DNA of 12,793 bases from Candidatus Sabulitectum sp. (GCA_029940175.1 JAOZRM010000077.1:1-12793); one strand, 5' to 3'. Counted from the stretch's first letter, positions 1 to 7,167 are shown. Notes: generated by a model from the letters alone, not told the origin. Made by a program: numbers and translations.

Positions 1-415
1 TGTTCAGCCACTTGTCAAAGGCTTCTCGACCGTAATCGTTCCAGAACTCGCGGAACGAGTCGTAGTGGCGTTCATTGCCGTTCTTATTGATGTAAACATG
101 TTTCTCGTCGCATTTGCTGGGCTTGCTTCCTTTGCTTCCTCTGTTTGAGAATGTATTGTTGTGGCTCCCGAAGAAGATATGAGAAAGAACCACCAGGCCT
201 ACCGCCTGCCAGTATCCAATTGCCGGGAGGCTGAAGATGGCCGGCATCAGGGCATTCCAGAGCCACATGACGACGAAGCCGAACAAAACGGCAAGGGCAG
301 TCACGGCTATGATTCCCAGTATCACAAAACCCATTACAATGAGAACTTTTACAAGCGGGTGGCGAGGGGGGTCTCCCTCGTGTGTTTTTCCGAATCTAAA
401 TGCTGAACAGAGCAT
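1..415 (-). CDS. Small two-helix membrane protein co-encoded with ECF sigma factor (partial, C-terminus off left edge)
   Basis: This frame is open from an ATG at 415 to the left edge, giving 138 visible residues with no stop. The start is firm: an AAAGGAGGA ribosome binding site (429-421) lies 6 nt upstream. The gene begins inside the last 20 nt of the sigma-factor gene, so the two are probably translationally coupled. Visible features are a short basic N-terminus, a long hydrophobic segment (about 21-50), a Trp-rich turn with WLWNALMP (51-58), a second hydrophobic segment (about 64-83, YWQAVGLVVLSHIFFG), and a soluble tail. The tail has a Ser/Gly/Lys linker and then a charged aromatic stretch (FREFWNDYGREAFDKW, 121-136). 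I recall similar small proteins beside ECF sigma factors in Bacteroidota, but know no assigned function. A membrane regulator of the sigma factor is an inference. The HxxxCxxC motif of zinc anti-sigma factors is absent from the visible part. Confidence 0.8.
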   Translation of the reverse strand, partial: MLCSAFRFGKTHEGDPPRHPLVKVLIVMGFVILGIIAVTALAVLFGFVVMWLWNALMPAIFSLPAIGYWQAVGLVVLSHIFFGSHNNTFSNRGSKGSKPSKCDEKHVYINKNGNERHYDSFREFWNDYGREAFDKWLN

Positions 416-959
416 TGTGTTCCTCCTTTAAATGATCGAGTTGTTTCTTTATGGTTTTCAGTCCTCTGTGTTTCCTGGCCAGGAGAGTTCCCATTGGGAT
501 ATTCAGTTGCTTCTCAAGTTCTTTGAATGAAACTTCGTTGAATTCTGTTTCCATAATTACCTGCTTTTGCTGTTGCGGCAGGTTGCTTATTGCAGCGTAG
601 ATCTGGTTTCTGAGCTGCTCCCTGCTGTACGCGTTCTGCGGTTCATACTTAAGGTCGGGAATAATGTCGTAGAGGCTTAGTTCATTCCGGTCCGGCTCAT
701 CCAGAGATTCCGTTCGGTTCGCTGGTTTTCTGTATTCGTCTATGATCTTGTTTCTGAGAGCACGGAATACATAGGCTGTGAGATTTGCAATGGGCTTCAT
801 AAGGTCCGGCCGGTCCAGGAGGTTAAGAATGACATCCTGCACTATGTCCTCGCTATCCATGTGCGAAGCATCATCGAGTTTTGTTCTAACGAAGTTCACC
901 AGTTTGTGATGATTCTTCTCCCAGAACTCTGCAAGTGATCTTTTTCCGCTTCCGGTCAT
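396..959 (-). CDS. ECF-type RNA polymerase sigma-70 family factor
   Basis: A 187-residue protein with the two domains of an extracytoplasmic-function sigma factor. Region 2 (about 15-78) includes DSEDIVQDVILNLL and the -10-binding helix around AYVFRALRNKIIDEYRK. Region 4 (about 125-174) has ISNLPQQQKQVI followed by a helix-turn-helix around FKELEKQLNIPMGTLLARKHRG. It would bind core RNA polymerase and direct it to a specific promoter set. The frame stays open upstream to 1079, but the ATG at 959 is chosen because GAGGAG (972-967) sits 7 nt before it, and the upstream 40 residues are hydrophobic, unlike a sigma N-terminus, and would reach into the vapB leader. The 3' end overlaps the membrane-protein gene by 20 nt. 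The family call is secure; the regulon is unknown. Its own promoter is unclear: a TATTAT at 1007-1002 has only a poor -35 partner. Confidence 0.93.
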   Translation of the reverse strand: MTGSGKRSLAEFWEKNHHKLVNFVRTKLDDASHMDSEDIVQDVILNLLDRPDLMKPIANLTAYVFRALRNKIIDEYRKPANRTESLDEPDRNELSLYDIIPDLKYEPQNAYSREQLRNQIYAAISNLPQQQKQVIMETEFNEVSFKELEKQLNIPMGTLLARKHRGLKTIKKQLDHLKEEHNALFSI

Positions 960-1014
960 TCCGTTTCTCCTCTCTTCATTGCTGAAGACGAAAAGGGTGG
1001 AATAATATTGCATA

Positions 1015-1043
1015 TTGCCATACACATTAATTATCACTATTAT
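1015..1043 (+). promoter_or_regulatory. Sigma70-like promoter of vapBC
   Basis: TTGCCA (1015-1020) and TATTAT (1038-1043) each match the sigma70 consensus at 5 of 6 positions and are separated by exactly 17 bp. Transcription would start near 1050, giving a leader of about 16 nt that contains the GGAGG (1054-1058) of vapB. The inverted repeat at 1019-1050 overlaps both hexamers. Confidence 0.7.
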
Positions 1044-1050
1044 GTGTATG
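1019..1050. repeat. Perfect 9-bp inverted repeat, probable VapBC operator
   Basis: CATACACAT (1019-1027) and ATGTGTATG (1042-1050) are exact reverse complements separated by 14 bp; their centres are 23 bp apart, about two helical turns. The arms cover the end of the -35 and the end of the -10 of the vapB promoter. VapBC complexes typically repress their own promoters by binding such repeats. That this repeat is the binding site is inferred from position and symmetry. Confidence 0.65.
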
Positions 1051-1066
1051 ATTGGAGGAAGTGAAT

Positions 1067-1279
1067 ATGGGTAGAACAAATATAGTTCTTGATGAGGAGC
1101 TTTTAGATCAGTGCAAGGAATTGACAGGAATCAAAACTTCCCGAGCACTGGTGGATTACGCTTTGCATGAATTACGCAGACTGGCACTGCGCAGAAGACT
1201 GATGGAGCTGAAGGGTTCGGTGATCTGGGAGGGCGATCTGGCGGTCTGGCGCAAAGAACGGGATAATGGTTCTTGTTGA
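1067..1279 (+). CDS. vapB: VapB-type antitoxin (type II toxin-antitoxin)
   Basis: A 70-residue antitoxin. The N-terminus (MGRTNIVLDEELL) followed by a helix (KELTGIKTSRALVDYALHEL) is the usual form of the VapB/DUF2191 family, whose N-terminal part dimerises and binds DNA. The basic LRRLALRRRLMELKG stretch and the tail with IWEGDLAVWRKER match the part of this family that wraps the toxin and blocks its active site. The frame could begin at a TTG at 1052, but the ATG at 1067 is preferred because GGAGG (1054-1058) is 8 nt upstream. It overlaps vapC by 14 nt, the common arrangement for coupled synthesis with antitoxin first. Expression is probably autorepressed through the upstream inverted repeat. 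Confidence 0.9.
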   Translation: MGRTNIVLDEELLDQCKELTGIKTSRALVDYALHELRRLALRRRLMELKGSVIWEGDLAVWRKERDNGSC

Positions 1280-1667
1280 TACATCTGTCTGGATTGATTT
1301 CTTTCACGGTAAATCAGGAATGCATGTGAAGGCGCTTGAAGAACTGATCACCAATGATCAAGAGATATGTATGTGCGGACTGATTCTATCTGAAGTACTT
1401 CAGGGCATAAAACTCCAGCGTGATTTCTTCAGAACAAAGAATTTCTTTGAAGCGCTTGTTTATCTGCCAATGAGCAAAGAAACATTCCTGCTAAGTGCCG
1501 GGCTTTACAGGTCTTTAAGAAAAAAAGGCGCTACAATTCGAAAACCCATTGATTGCATGATTGCGTCAGTAGCAATAGAAAACAATCTACCACTGCTGCA
1601 TAATGATCGTGATTTCTACTGGATTGCCCGTCATACAGAGTTAAGCATTTTTGAATCCGGTGAGTAA
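1266..1667 (+). CDS. vapC: VapC-type PIN-domain ribonuclease toxin
   Basis: A 133-residue single PIN domain, a normal length for VapC. The acidic metal-binding residues are all in place: D5 in VLVDTSVWIDFF, E43 in LILSEVLQG, D96 in KPIDCMIASVAI, and D114/D116 in HNDRDF. VapC toxins are Mg/Mn-dependent endoribonucleases that usually cut tRNA or rRNA and stop translation when the antitoxin is lost; the target here cannot be read from the sequence. The ATG lies inside the 3' end of vapB (14-nt overlap) with no strong Shine-Dalgarno of its own, which suggests coupling to vapB translation. No catalytic residue is missing, so the module looks functional. Confidence 0.93.
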   Translation: MVLVDTSVWIDFFHGKSGMHVKALEELITNDQEICMCGLILSEVLQGIKLQRDFFRTKNFFEALVYLPMSKETFLLSAGLYRSLRKKGATIRKPIDCMIASVAIENNLPLLHNDRDFYWIARHTELSIFESGE

Positions 1668-1719
1668 ACACCAATCTGCAGATGATCAATTATGGTAATT
1701 CCTGGGATCTGTTTTGTGT

Positions 1720-1736
1720 ACCCTGCACCGCAGGGT
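1720..1736. terminator. Hairpin between convergent vapC and lipoprotein genes
   Basis: ACCCTGC (1720-1726), a 3-nt loop, and GCAGGGT (1730-1736) form a perfect 7-bp stem. It lies 52 nt after the vapC stop and 11 nt after the minus-strand lipoprotein stop, so it could end either transcript. Neither side has a proper U-tract, so intrinsic termination is uncertain. Confidence 0.4.
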
Positions 1737-1747
1737 TATGACTATCC

Positions 1748-2587
1748 TCAAGTACCGCATTCAAGATCGGTTATCTCTATATCAAACCCCTGATAGTTAC
1801 CATCCGGAAGAATGACTGGAATTGAGTAGTCGGGATTGCTGAGGATCTCTGATACCTGTGGATCCTCTGCAGATACAAGGTTTGCTGTATTCAACCGCCA
1901 TTCATCTTTTATCTCTTCAAATCTGTCTGTGTAATCCTGGGCGCCAAGCTTCGATGTTAAGGCCCAGTATAAGTATCGTGAGATCTGCCCTTCATAATTA
2001 CGGGAGTGGTCTTTGTTTGTATACCATGCATTTGATGGATACTCTCCCGGTACATCCGGGAAGTACCCTCCCCTGGCGGAATCCATTGCAACAGACAATT
2101 CAGAACCGTGGTAATCTCCGAAAATTTCAGGCCAGGCGTTTGCATAACCGTGGGTGGTTATCAGGTTCAGCACCTTCTCCAGAGAACCGTCAAAATGGCT
2201 GTTGATCCCGTCTGGATTGAAGTTCGAGTTGGTCTCACCGTCTAAGAGATACTGTACTGCTGTTATCTGAGAAGGCAGAGTCTGCAGGTCAAATGCATCT
2301 GCTTCACTCTGTGTACCGAACATCAGAATGGTTGCATTGCGAGCTGAAAGCTCAGAAGTTACTCCTGTCTTATCCGGTTCTCCGTCCCCGTCATTATCCA
2401 GATACTGCGCCAGTACATTTCCGGCATGCAACATTCTTGTGTCAGTTACGGATTGAGTGGCCCATATGGTTACGCCGAAAACCTTAATCTCTCTGTTGAA
2501 ATCATCAGGCGGAGTAATACCGGCTACATTTATGCAACCGGCTGTTGCAATAAGTATTGTGATCAGTAAGAGAGAAAACCTGCTCAT
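1748..2587 (-). CDS. Lipoprotein with calcium-loop motif, conserved family of unknown function
   Basis: A 279-residue protein. It begins with a signal peptide (MSRFSLLLITILIATAGC) and a lipobox-like TAGC with the lipidated Cys at 18, so membrane anchoring outside the cytoplasm is likely; Thr at the -3 position is unusual. Residues 64-72 (DNDGDGEPD) form a DxDxDG loop like those that bind calcium in thrombospondin type 3 repeats, directly after H54 (MLHAGNVLAQYL). The second half has distinctive conserved-looking stretches: LITTHGYANAWPEIFG (142-157), AMDSARGGYF (167-176) and YLYWALTSKLGAQ (205-217). I recall this pattern from a family found in marine bacteria and some eukaryotes, without an assigned function. 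A GGGGAA ribosome binding site precedes the ATG. It is divergent from the PP2C gene and convergent with vapC. Hydrolase activity is possible, but no catalytic motif is recognised. Confidence 0.8.
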   Translation of the reverse strand: MSRFSLLLITILIATAGCINVAGITPPDDFNREIKVFGVTIWATQSVTDTRMLHAGNVLAQYLDNDGDGEPDKTGVTSELSARNATILMFGTQSEADAFDLQTLPSQITAVQYLLDGETNSNFNPDGINSHFDGSLEKVLNLITTHGYANAWPEIFGDYHGSELSVAMDSARGGYFPDVPGEYPSNAWYTNKDHSRNYEGQISRYLYWALTSKLGAQDYTDRFEEIKDEWRLNTANLVSAEDPQVSEILSNPDYSIPVILPDGNYQGFDIEITDLECGT

Positions 2588-2867
2588 GTGTTCCCCGTCA
2601 TCTCAGTTGTTTGTGCACGATCCTTGTTTGCCTTTACAATAATGCTTCTTATTGCTGTTTGCAGACCTGTTTCCCTACCCTTGTTTATCCTTGAATCTGA
2701 AAACTGTTCCATCTGATCGGACACGCTTCATTTATGTGGTCTCGAAATTTATCCTGTTTCGTGGGACAAGAGGAATTCCTTTAGAAATTCTGTTTGAATC
2801 ATACTTTTTCCATGGATAATTGCATATTTTTGAAGGCTGTTGTATATCAGCATACGGAGGTGCGTCT
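2588..2867. other. Divergent intergenic region, promoters not resolved
   Basis: These 280 bp separate the lipoprotein gene from the PP2C gene and should hold both promoters. For the PP2C gene the best spaced pair I see is TTGCAT (2820-2825) and TATATC (2843-2848), 17 bp apart but only 7 of 12 consensus matches; a GATAAT at 2815-2820 is another possible -10. No convincing minus-strand promoter, RNA gene, repeat or mobile-element end was found. A weak open frame crosses 2732-3049 on the minus strand but has no family signature. Confidence 0.5.
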
Positions 2868-5375
2868 GTGAAGAGAAAACTGTCCACGATTTTCATGATT
2901 CTTGCTACTGTGTTTGTTGTGGGTTTCTGCAGCTTATACATGACAAGGGAATTTACAAAAGCAGACAATTTTTCCCGTATGAGCGACATGTGGAGTCTTT
3001 TCGTATTCAATGACTCTACGAAACGCGCGCTGTTCCATGAAGTGAACATGGATGATTTTGTTGATGCTCCCTACCCTGTTCGAGGAGACTCACTGATCTC
3101 AGTGGGAGGATTACCAGCAACCAAGGAAAATTACTTCAGTTTATTCGGTACTGATACTCCCAGGGGTCAGGAATTCGATATTGAATTCTCTCATGGGGAT
3201 TCTGTTTACACAACTGTCATTGCTACTCACACTATTCCCAAGGCACTTCAGGTGCAGGTATGGCTGATGATAATTCTCCGCACACTGATTGTATTCGGCC
3301 TGATTTCAGTTGCTCTCTGGGGGTTCATAAAACAGCCTTACTCCTCTGCTGTGCTAACACTGTCGCTGTTCTGCTTTGCCATGGCATTACAGTTCACAGT
3401 TGCCGTTTCTTCAATTGCTGATGTTTATGCAGGTTTTAATCTGCCCATGATATCCCTTACGCTGGTGTACATATTCTCCGCGTTCACAGCTCCTCTTTTT
3501 CTTAAGCTGCAACTTCTTTTTCCTGTGAGGAATTCAGTCTACAATAAGCACAGGATCATCTACAACCTGCTTATCTTTCTACCCATTGTGATAATTACTC
3601 CTATGGTGATGTTCATGCATATGGAGCAGTTCATCTGGGGCAATGTTGTTTCCACCGTTATGCTTCTGCTGGGATATGTTCTGCTGGGTCGCAACTACAA
3701 AAAGGCAACTGTGTTCCTTGAAAAGCGTCAGACAAGGCTGGTGCTGCTGGGAGCAGGTCCAGGTTTGATCATATACGTTCTATTCGGATGGTTCATACAG
3801 TTTTCCAGAGAGGTCTTTACAGAACTTCCTGTGGTTACAAGAATGCTTGTTGGCAATATCCTCTTCCTTATTATTCTTACTATTCCTGTTTCTCTGGGCT
3901 ATGCTTTTGGAAAATACAGGCTGCTTCAGGTTGAAGGACGTTTGAAGCGTGGAACCAGGTTCTTTGCTGTGAATTTCTTTCTTCTAGCGGTGTTTGCCGG
4001 TGTTCTCTGGGGTGTTGGTGAATTGCTGCTTGAAAAGATAGGTATCAACTCACAGACACCGATACTCATACTGGGTATTGTGCTGGCTTTCTTCTTCATG
4101 AGCCTTCAGAGACAGATCAGACATAAGATTGAAGAGTACTTCTATCCTGAACGGGCAAAACTTCGAGTTTTGATGAAAGACTTCCTGGCATCAAGTATGG
4201 CACGAACTGAAAGTGCAAAATTCTGGGAAGAGCTTGAGGAAAAACTTGCAGATGGTCTTTCCGCTGAGAAGATATATCCTGTTCTTCGGGTGACCGGTAA
4301 GGAATTCTTCACTGTAGATCTGGATGAACCTGCTCCCTTCACACCGGGAGATGCATTTATCCGCAGACTTGAATCAAAAGACAATCCCCTTTTGTTTGAT
4401 GAGATGATCGCAAGCGGAAAGATAACTTTATCGTCTGAGCAGAGAGAATGGTTCATTAAACGGAAAAGTGCCATTCTTCTCCCCCTTGTTACAACTTCAG
4501 GGCTGCTTGGCTTCCTTGTGATCAGCAGCAAAACCAACGGAGAGGATTTCACCTCAGAGGAACTTGAGCTGCTGGAAAGCTTTTCCACACAGACTGCACT
4601 TGTTGCTGAAAACCTTGAACTGCTTGGTGAAAGGCTGGAAAAGGAAAAACTCGAAGAACAGCTGAAAGTTGCCCGAAATATCCAGCAGGGTATTCTGCCC
4701 GGGAACATCCCATCCGTTCCGGGTATTGAGATATCAGCATTGATCAGGTTCTGCCTTGATGTGGCTGGAGATTACTATGACATTATACCACTTGAAGACG
4801 GTAGAGTTGTTCTTTCAATTGGAGATGTCTCGGGTAAAGGCGTTGGTGCAGCACTACTTATGGCGAATCTTCAGGCTTCTCTGCGAACTGCTCAGGCAAT
4901 GGGAGCAAGCCTTTCAGAATCCGCTGCCAAGATCAACAAACTTGTCTACGAGAATACTCCTTCCGATATGTTCATTACCTTCTTCATGATCTGCATTGAT
5001 CCTGAGAAGAAACGTCTTCGCTATGTGAATGCCGGTCACAACCCGCCATTCCTGGTTGAAAGTGACGGTCACGAGAGAATGTTGACAAAAGGCGGGTTGC
5101 TGTTCGGAGTTGTTGAAAACGCACAATATGAAGAGGGTGAAGTATCACTCCGGAACGGAGACATGATCCTCATGTACACCGATGGTGTTTCAGAGGCCAT
5201 GGATAGCAATGATGAAGAATTCGGAGAAAAACAGATAGCTCACATTGTAGCACGTAACAGGGAACTACCCCTGGACGAGCTTCTTTCCCTGATCGAGAAA
5301 GAGGTAAGCATCTACCACGGATCGAGTTCTTACTCAGACGACTTTACTCTGCTTGCTGCGAGAATAAGAAACTGA
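2868..5375 (+). CDS. Membrane PDZ-like/GAF/PP2C (RsbU/SpoIIE-type) serine phosphatase
   Basis: An 835-residue signalling phosphatase. The GTG at 2868 is chosen over an in-frame ATG at 2820 because GGAGG (2856-2860) lies 7 nt before it and the protein then starts directly with a signal-anchor helix. Order of parts: one helix (5-25); an extracytoplasmic segment with a PDZ-like stretch (about 73-125, GDSLISVGGLPA); about nine further membrane helices (131-412); a GAF-like sensor region (about 460-575); a short coiled coil (about 575-605); and the PP2C domain (601-835). The metal-binding and structural motifs of PP2C are intact: VAGDYYD (D635), GDVSGKG (D653), AGHNPP (722-727), YTDGVSEA (D772) and DDFTLL (D824, D825). 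Such enzymes dephosphorylate anti-anti-sigma (STAS) proteins in partner-switching pathways. No STAS or anti-sigma kinase gene is in the window, so the partner is unknown. The ligand is not evident. Confidence 0.92.
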   Translation: MKRKLSTIFMILATVFVVGFCSLYMTREFTKADNFSRMSDMWSLFVFNDSTKRALFHEVNMDDFVDAPYPVRGDSLISVGGLPATKENYFSLFGTDTPRGQEFDIEFSHGDSVYTTVIATHTIPKALQVQVWLMIILRTLIVFGLISVALWGFIKQPYSSAVLTLSLFCFAMALQFTVAVSSIADVYAGFNLPMISLTLVYIFSAFTAPLFLKLQLLFPVRNSVYNKHRIIYNLLIFLPIVIITPMVMFMHMEQFIWGNVVSTVMLLLGYVLLGRNYKKATVFLEKRQTRLVLLGAGPGLIIYVLFGWFIQFSREVFTELPVVTRMLVGNILFLIILTIPVSLGYAFGKYRLLQVEGRLKRGTRFFAVNFFLLAVFAGVLWGVGELLLEKIGINSQTPILILGIVLAFFFMSLQRQIRHKIEEYFYPERAKLRVLMKDFLASSMARTESAKFWEELEEKLADGLSAEKIYPVLRVTGKEFFTVDLDEPAPFTPGDAFIRRLESKDNPLLFDEMIASGKITLSSEQREWFIKRKSAILLPLVTTSGLLGFLVISSKTNGEDFTSEELELLESFSTQTALVAENLELLGERLEKEKLEEQLKVARNIQQGILPGNIPSVPGIEISALIRFCLDVAGDYYDIIPLEDGRVVLSIGDVSGKGVGAALLMANLQASLRTAQAMGASLSESAAKINKLVYENTPSDMFITFFMICIDPEKKRLRYVNAGHNPPFLVESDGHERMLTKGGLLFGVVENAQYEEGEVSLRNGDMILMYTDGVSEAMDSNDEEFGEKQIAHIVARNRELPLDELLSLIEKEVSIYHGSSSYSDDFTLLAARIRN

Positions 5376-5403
5376 TATTGAAATTTCCAGGACTGACCAA
5401 TTG

Positions 5404-6480
5404 TTAAAATTCGTAGTAGTACAACCCTCTGCCGGTGCTGAATACAATGGCTGTTCCGGAATTCAGTGCCTTTATTCTGCTGTTCAGTGAAATGTATCCC
5501 ATCAGTTCGGTTAGCTCAGTGGTTTCCTGCTCTTCAAAAGTCGACCAGTTCACCCTTCCTCTTCTGATAGACTCTCCCTGGTTTCTACTGAATATGTAAT
5601 TGCCTTCTGAAATTCTGCAGAGGATGAGGAATGGCTCTTCCTGACTTTCATAAATCGTTCCGTCTGAGAACCTGATGATCTGGGGTCCATCTATCTGCGC
5701 CAGCCCTGCATCAGGCTCAATCCACTGGTCAATAACAGGAGAGGTAAGTGTTGAGTCCTGGAAAATGATTGAGAAAACCGCTATGTCTGCTATGGTTGTC
5801 AGCGGTGCGGGTCCTGATGCAATCAGGTCAGACCAGGGATTGCCAGTGAAATAGTCGCCAATAATGCCGTTGCTGCTGAACCTTGCTCCTTCCTCCAGAT
5901 CGATGAGATCAAATGGACGGAGAGAACTGCTTTCATCCCCCAGGTAGTGACCGAAGTATGATTCCGGATCCGGATTGCATGGAAGGAATCCAGCTCCGTA
6001 GAGCAATCTTGAATCCTGAGTGAAATCAAAAGAAAGTTTATTACCTGAATCTGTTGTCACTCCCACAACCTGTGCCCCGCCACCTGCGGCGTTGCAGACA
6101 ATAATGACGATTGGCTCGGGCATGGAAAGGCCTCTGTTCAGCACACTGTCTGGAATGGACACCTGAATTGCAAGGCAGACAAGATTACCATCAGGACTGC
6201 TCTTCAGAAGCTTGATCTCTCCTGTACCGCTCCAGCCGTCATCTTCAGGAACCCATCCCACGGAGAAAGACTCTGTGTTGAACGGATCATCAATATTTAC
6301 AGAGGAAAGCACTCCATTGGAGTTAATGAAAACAACTGCACCCTGAGCTGTCAATACAAATTCCCCGGAAATGGTGGAAAGTGAATCGGTTAACATTACA
6401 GGCTGCGCTACAGAAACAGATACCATAAGAGTAACAGCGAAGAATAGAAGTTGAAAGTGTTTCGTTGATGTTCCTTCCAT
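5404..6480 (-). CDS. Secreted protein of unknown function, 358 residues
   Basis: I do not recognise this protein. The ATG at 6480 is preferred over the one at 6489 because GGGAGG then lies about 10 nt upstream instead of touching the start; it also places a clean signal peptide at the N-terminus, with cleavage likely after SVSVA (residue 25). The mature protein is rich in short hydrophobic beta-like stretches separated by Gly, Asp and Ser turns (for example TAQGAVVFINSNGVL and SSPDGNLVCLAIQV). This suggests an all-beta, possibly propeller-like, exported protein. No lipobox, membrane helix, sorting tail or catalytic motif is seen. It ends STGRGLYYYEF. It converges on the PP2C gene with only 28 bp between stops. 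A good promoter lies at 6587-6615, implying a leader of about 100 nt. Confidence 0.78.
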   Translation of the reverse strand: MEGTSTKHFQLLFFAVTLMVSVSVAQPVMLTDSLSTISGEFVLTAQGAVVFINSNGVLSSVNIDDPFNTESFSVGWVPEDDGWSGTGEIKLLKSSPDGNLVCLAIQVSIPDSVLNRGLSMPEPIVIIVCNAAGGGAQVVGVTTDSGNKLSFDFTQDSRLLYGAGFLPCNPDPESYFGHYLGDESSSLRPFDLIDLEEGARFSSNGIIGDYFTGNPWSDLIASGPAPLTTIADIAVFSIIFQDSTLTSPVIDQWIEPDAGLAQIDGPQIIRFSDGTIYESQEEPFLILCRISEGNYIFSRNQGESIRRGRVNWSTFEEQETTELTELMGYISLNSRIKALNSGTAIVFSTGRGLYYYEF

Positions 6481-6544
6481 ATCGTTCATTCCTCCCTTAC
6501 AAGGAAACAAACTTGTATCAGGCAGCAAACAGACAAACTGCGAG

Positions 6545-6573
6545 TTATTCAGCTTCTGCGGCTACGTGAATAA
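6545..6573 (-). other. Stem-loop in the leader of the 358-residue secreted protein
   Basis: TTATTCA (6545-6551) and TGAATAA (6567-6573) form a 7-bp stem with a 15-nt loop, within the predicted 5' leader and about 65 nt before the start codon. It does not cover the ribosome binding site and no U-run follows, so any role (mRNA stability or control) is speculative. Confidence 0.3.
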
Positions 6574-6586
6574 TCAATGCCTTAAT

Positions 6587-6615
6587 AGTATAGTGTTGTC
6601 TCTTTGTGCAGGCAA
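6587..6615 (-). promoter_or_regulatory. Sigma70-like promoter of the 358-residue secreted protein gene
   Basis: On the minus strand TTGCCT (6615-6610, 4 of 6) and TATACT (6592-6587, 5 of 6) are separated by exactly 17 bp. They lie between the preceding gene's stop (6658) and the start at 6480, so the gene can be expressed independently. Confidence 0.6.
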
Positions 6616-6657
6616 CATCTACCCTGTTAATGAACAGACTTGGAAATTCTGCAGATA

Positions 6658-7167
6658 CTACTCGCTCTGCGGTAAAATCTCTCTGTAAGAAGCTCCAGTC
6701 TCCAGAAGATATTCATATTCAAGAAATGGGGGTTCATTGAACTCCGGGTCTCCGAAGTGCTCACTGAATTCCTGGTTGGTGGTAATCCCGAACTCCTCTG
6801 ATACTCTCTCATACCACTTGGAGTAGGTCTCCACCTCGGTGCTGGCATCCATAACAGTGGGGCACAGCATGTTACCACCTGCTTCAGGAATGTACATCAG
6901 CACATTTACAATGGTCACCTCAACAGGATCGCCTATGTGCTGAAAAAGAAAAACTCCCAGGCCGGGATTACTGGCTGCTGGAGCCCACGCAGAGATAAGA
7001 TCGCCATTATCACAGGTGAATGCAGGATGGTAGTAATCTCCTACGCTGTAGCCCATGAAAACAGCCGTGATCACAACAGAGTCCTCAGGGCTCTGTTGAA
7101 CTTCGTATACAAATTCCTGCTCAACTGCAGTGTTTAAAAGCAAAGCTATTACGGCAAACAAATGCAT
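6658..7167 (-). CDS. Small secreted protein of unknown function, 169 residues
   Basis: I do not recognise this protein. The frame extends upstream to 7260 into the PIN toxin gene, but the ATG at 7167 is clearly better: AGGGAGGG (7178-7171) precedes it and it gives a hydrophobic signal-like start (MHLFAVIALLLNTAVEQ), though without the usual basic residues. The rest is acidic and aromatic, with two Cys (in FTCDNG and MLCPTVMD) that could form a disulfide if exported, and a Glu/Tyr-rich C-terminal half (SKWYERVSEEFG, FLEYEYLLETG). No domain, lipobox or catalytic motif is recognised. It starts 50 nt after the PIN toxin stop, so it may be read with the toxin operon as well as from the candidate promoter at 7188-7217. 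Confidence 0.72.
   Translation of the reverse strand: MHLFAVIALLLNTAVEQEFVYEVQQSPEDSVVITAVFMGYSVGDYYHPAFTCDNGDLISAWAPAASNPGLGVFLFQHIGDPVEVTIVNVLMYIPEAGGNMLCPTVMDASTEVETYSKWYERVSEEFGITTNQEFSEHFGDPEFNEPPFLEYEYLLETGASYREILPQSE

Noticed and set aside
960..1079. Upstream extension of the ECF sigma factor (40 extra residues)
   Set aside because: The extension is hydrophobic and unlike sigma N-termini, crosses the vapBC control region, and lacks the GAGGAG that precedes the internal ATG at 959.
2732..3049. 105-residue minus-strand open frame across the divergent intergenic region
   Set aside because: It overlaps the 5' part of the PP2C gene in antisense, has no clear ribosome binding site seen and no family signature.
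4142..4708. 188-residue minus-strand open frame rich in serine
   Set aside because: It is antisense to the GAF and linker part of the PP2C protein; Ser-rich runs are what the reverse complement of Glu/Leu-rich coiled-coil codons gives.
6624..6637. Small hairpin CTGTT-aatg-AACAG after the 169-residue gene
   Set aside because: Only 5 bp with no U-tract; too weak to call a terminator.
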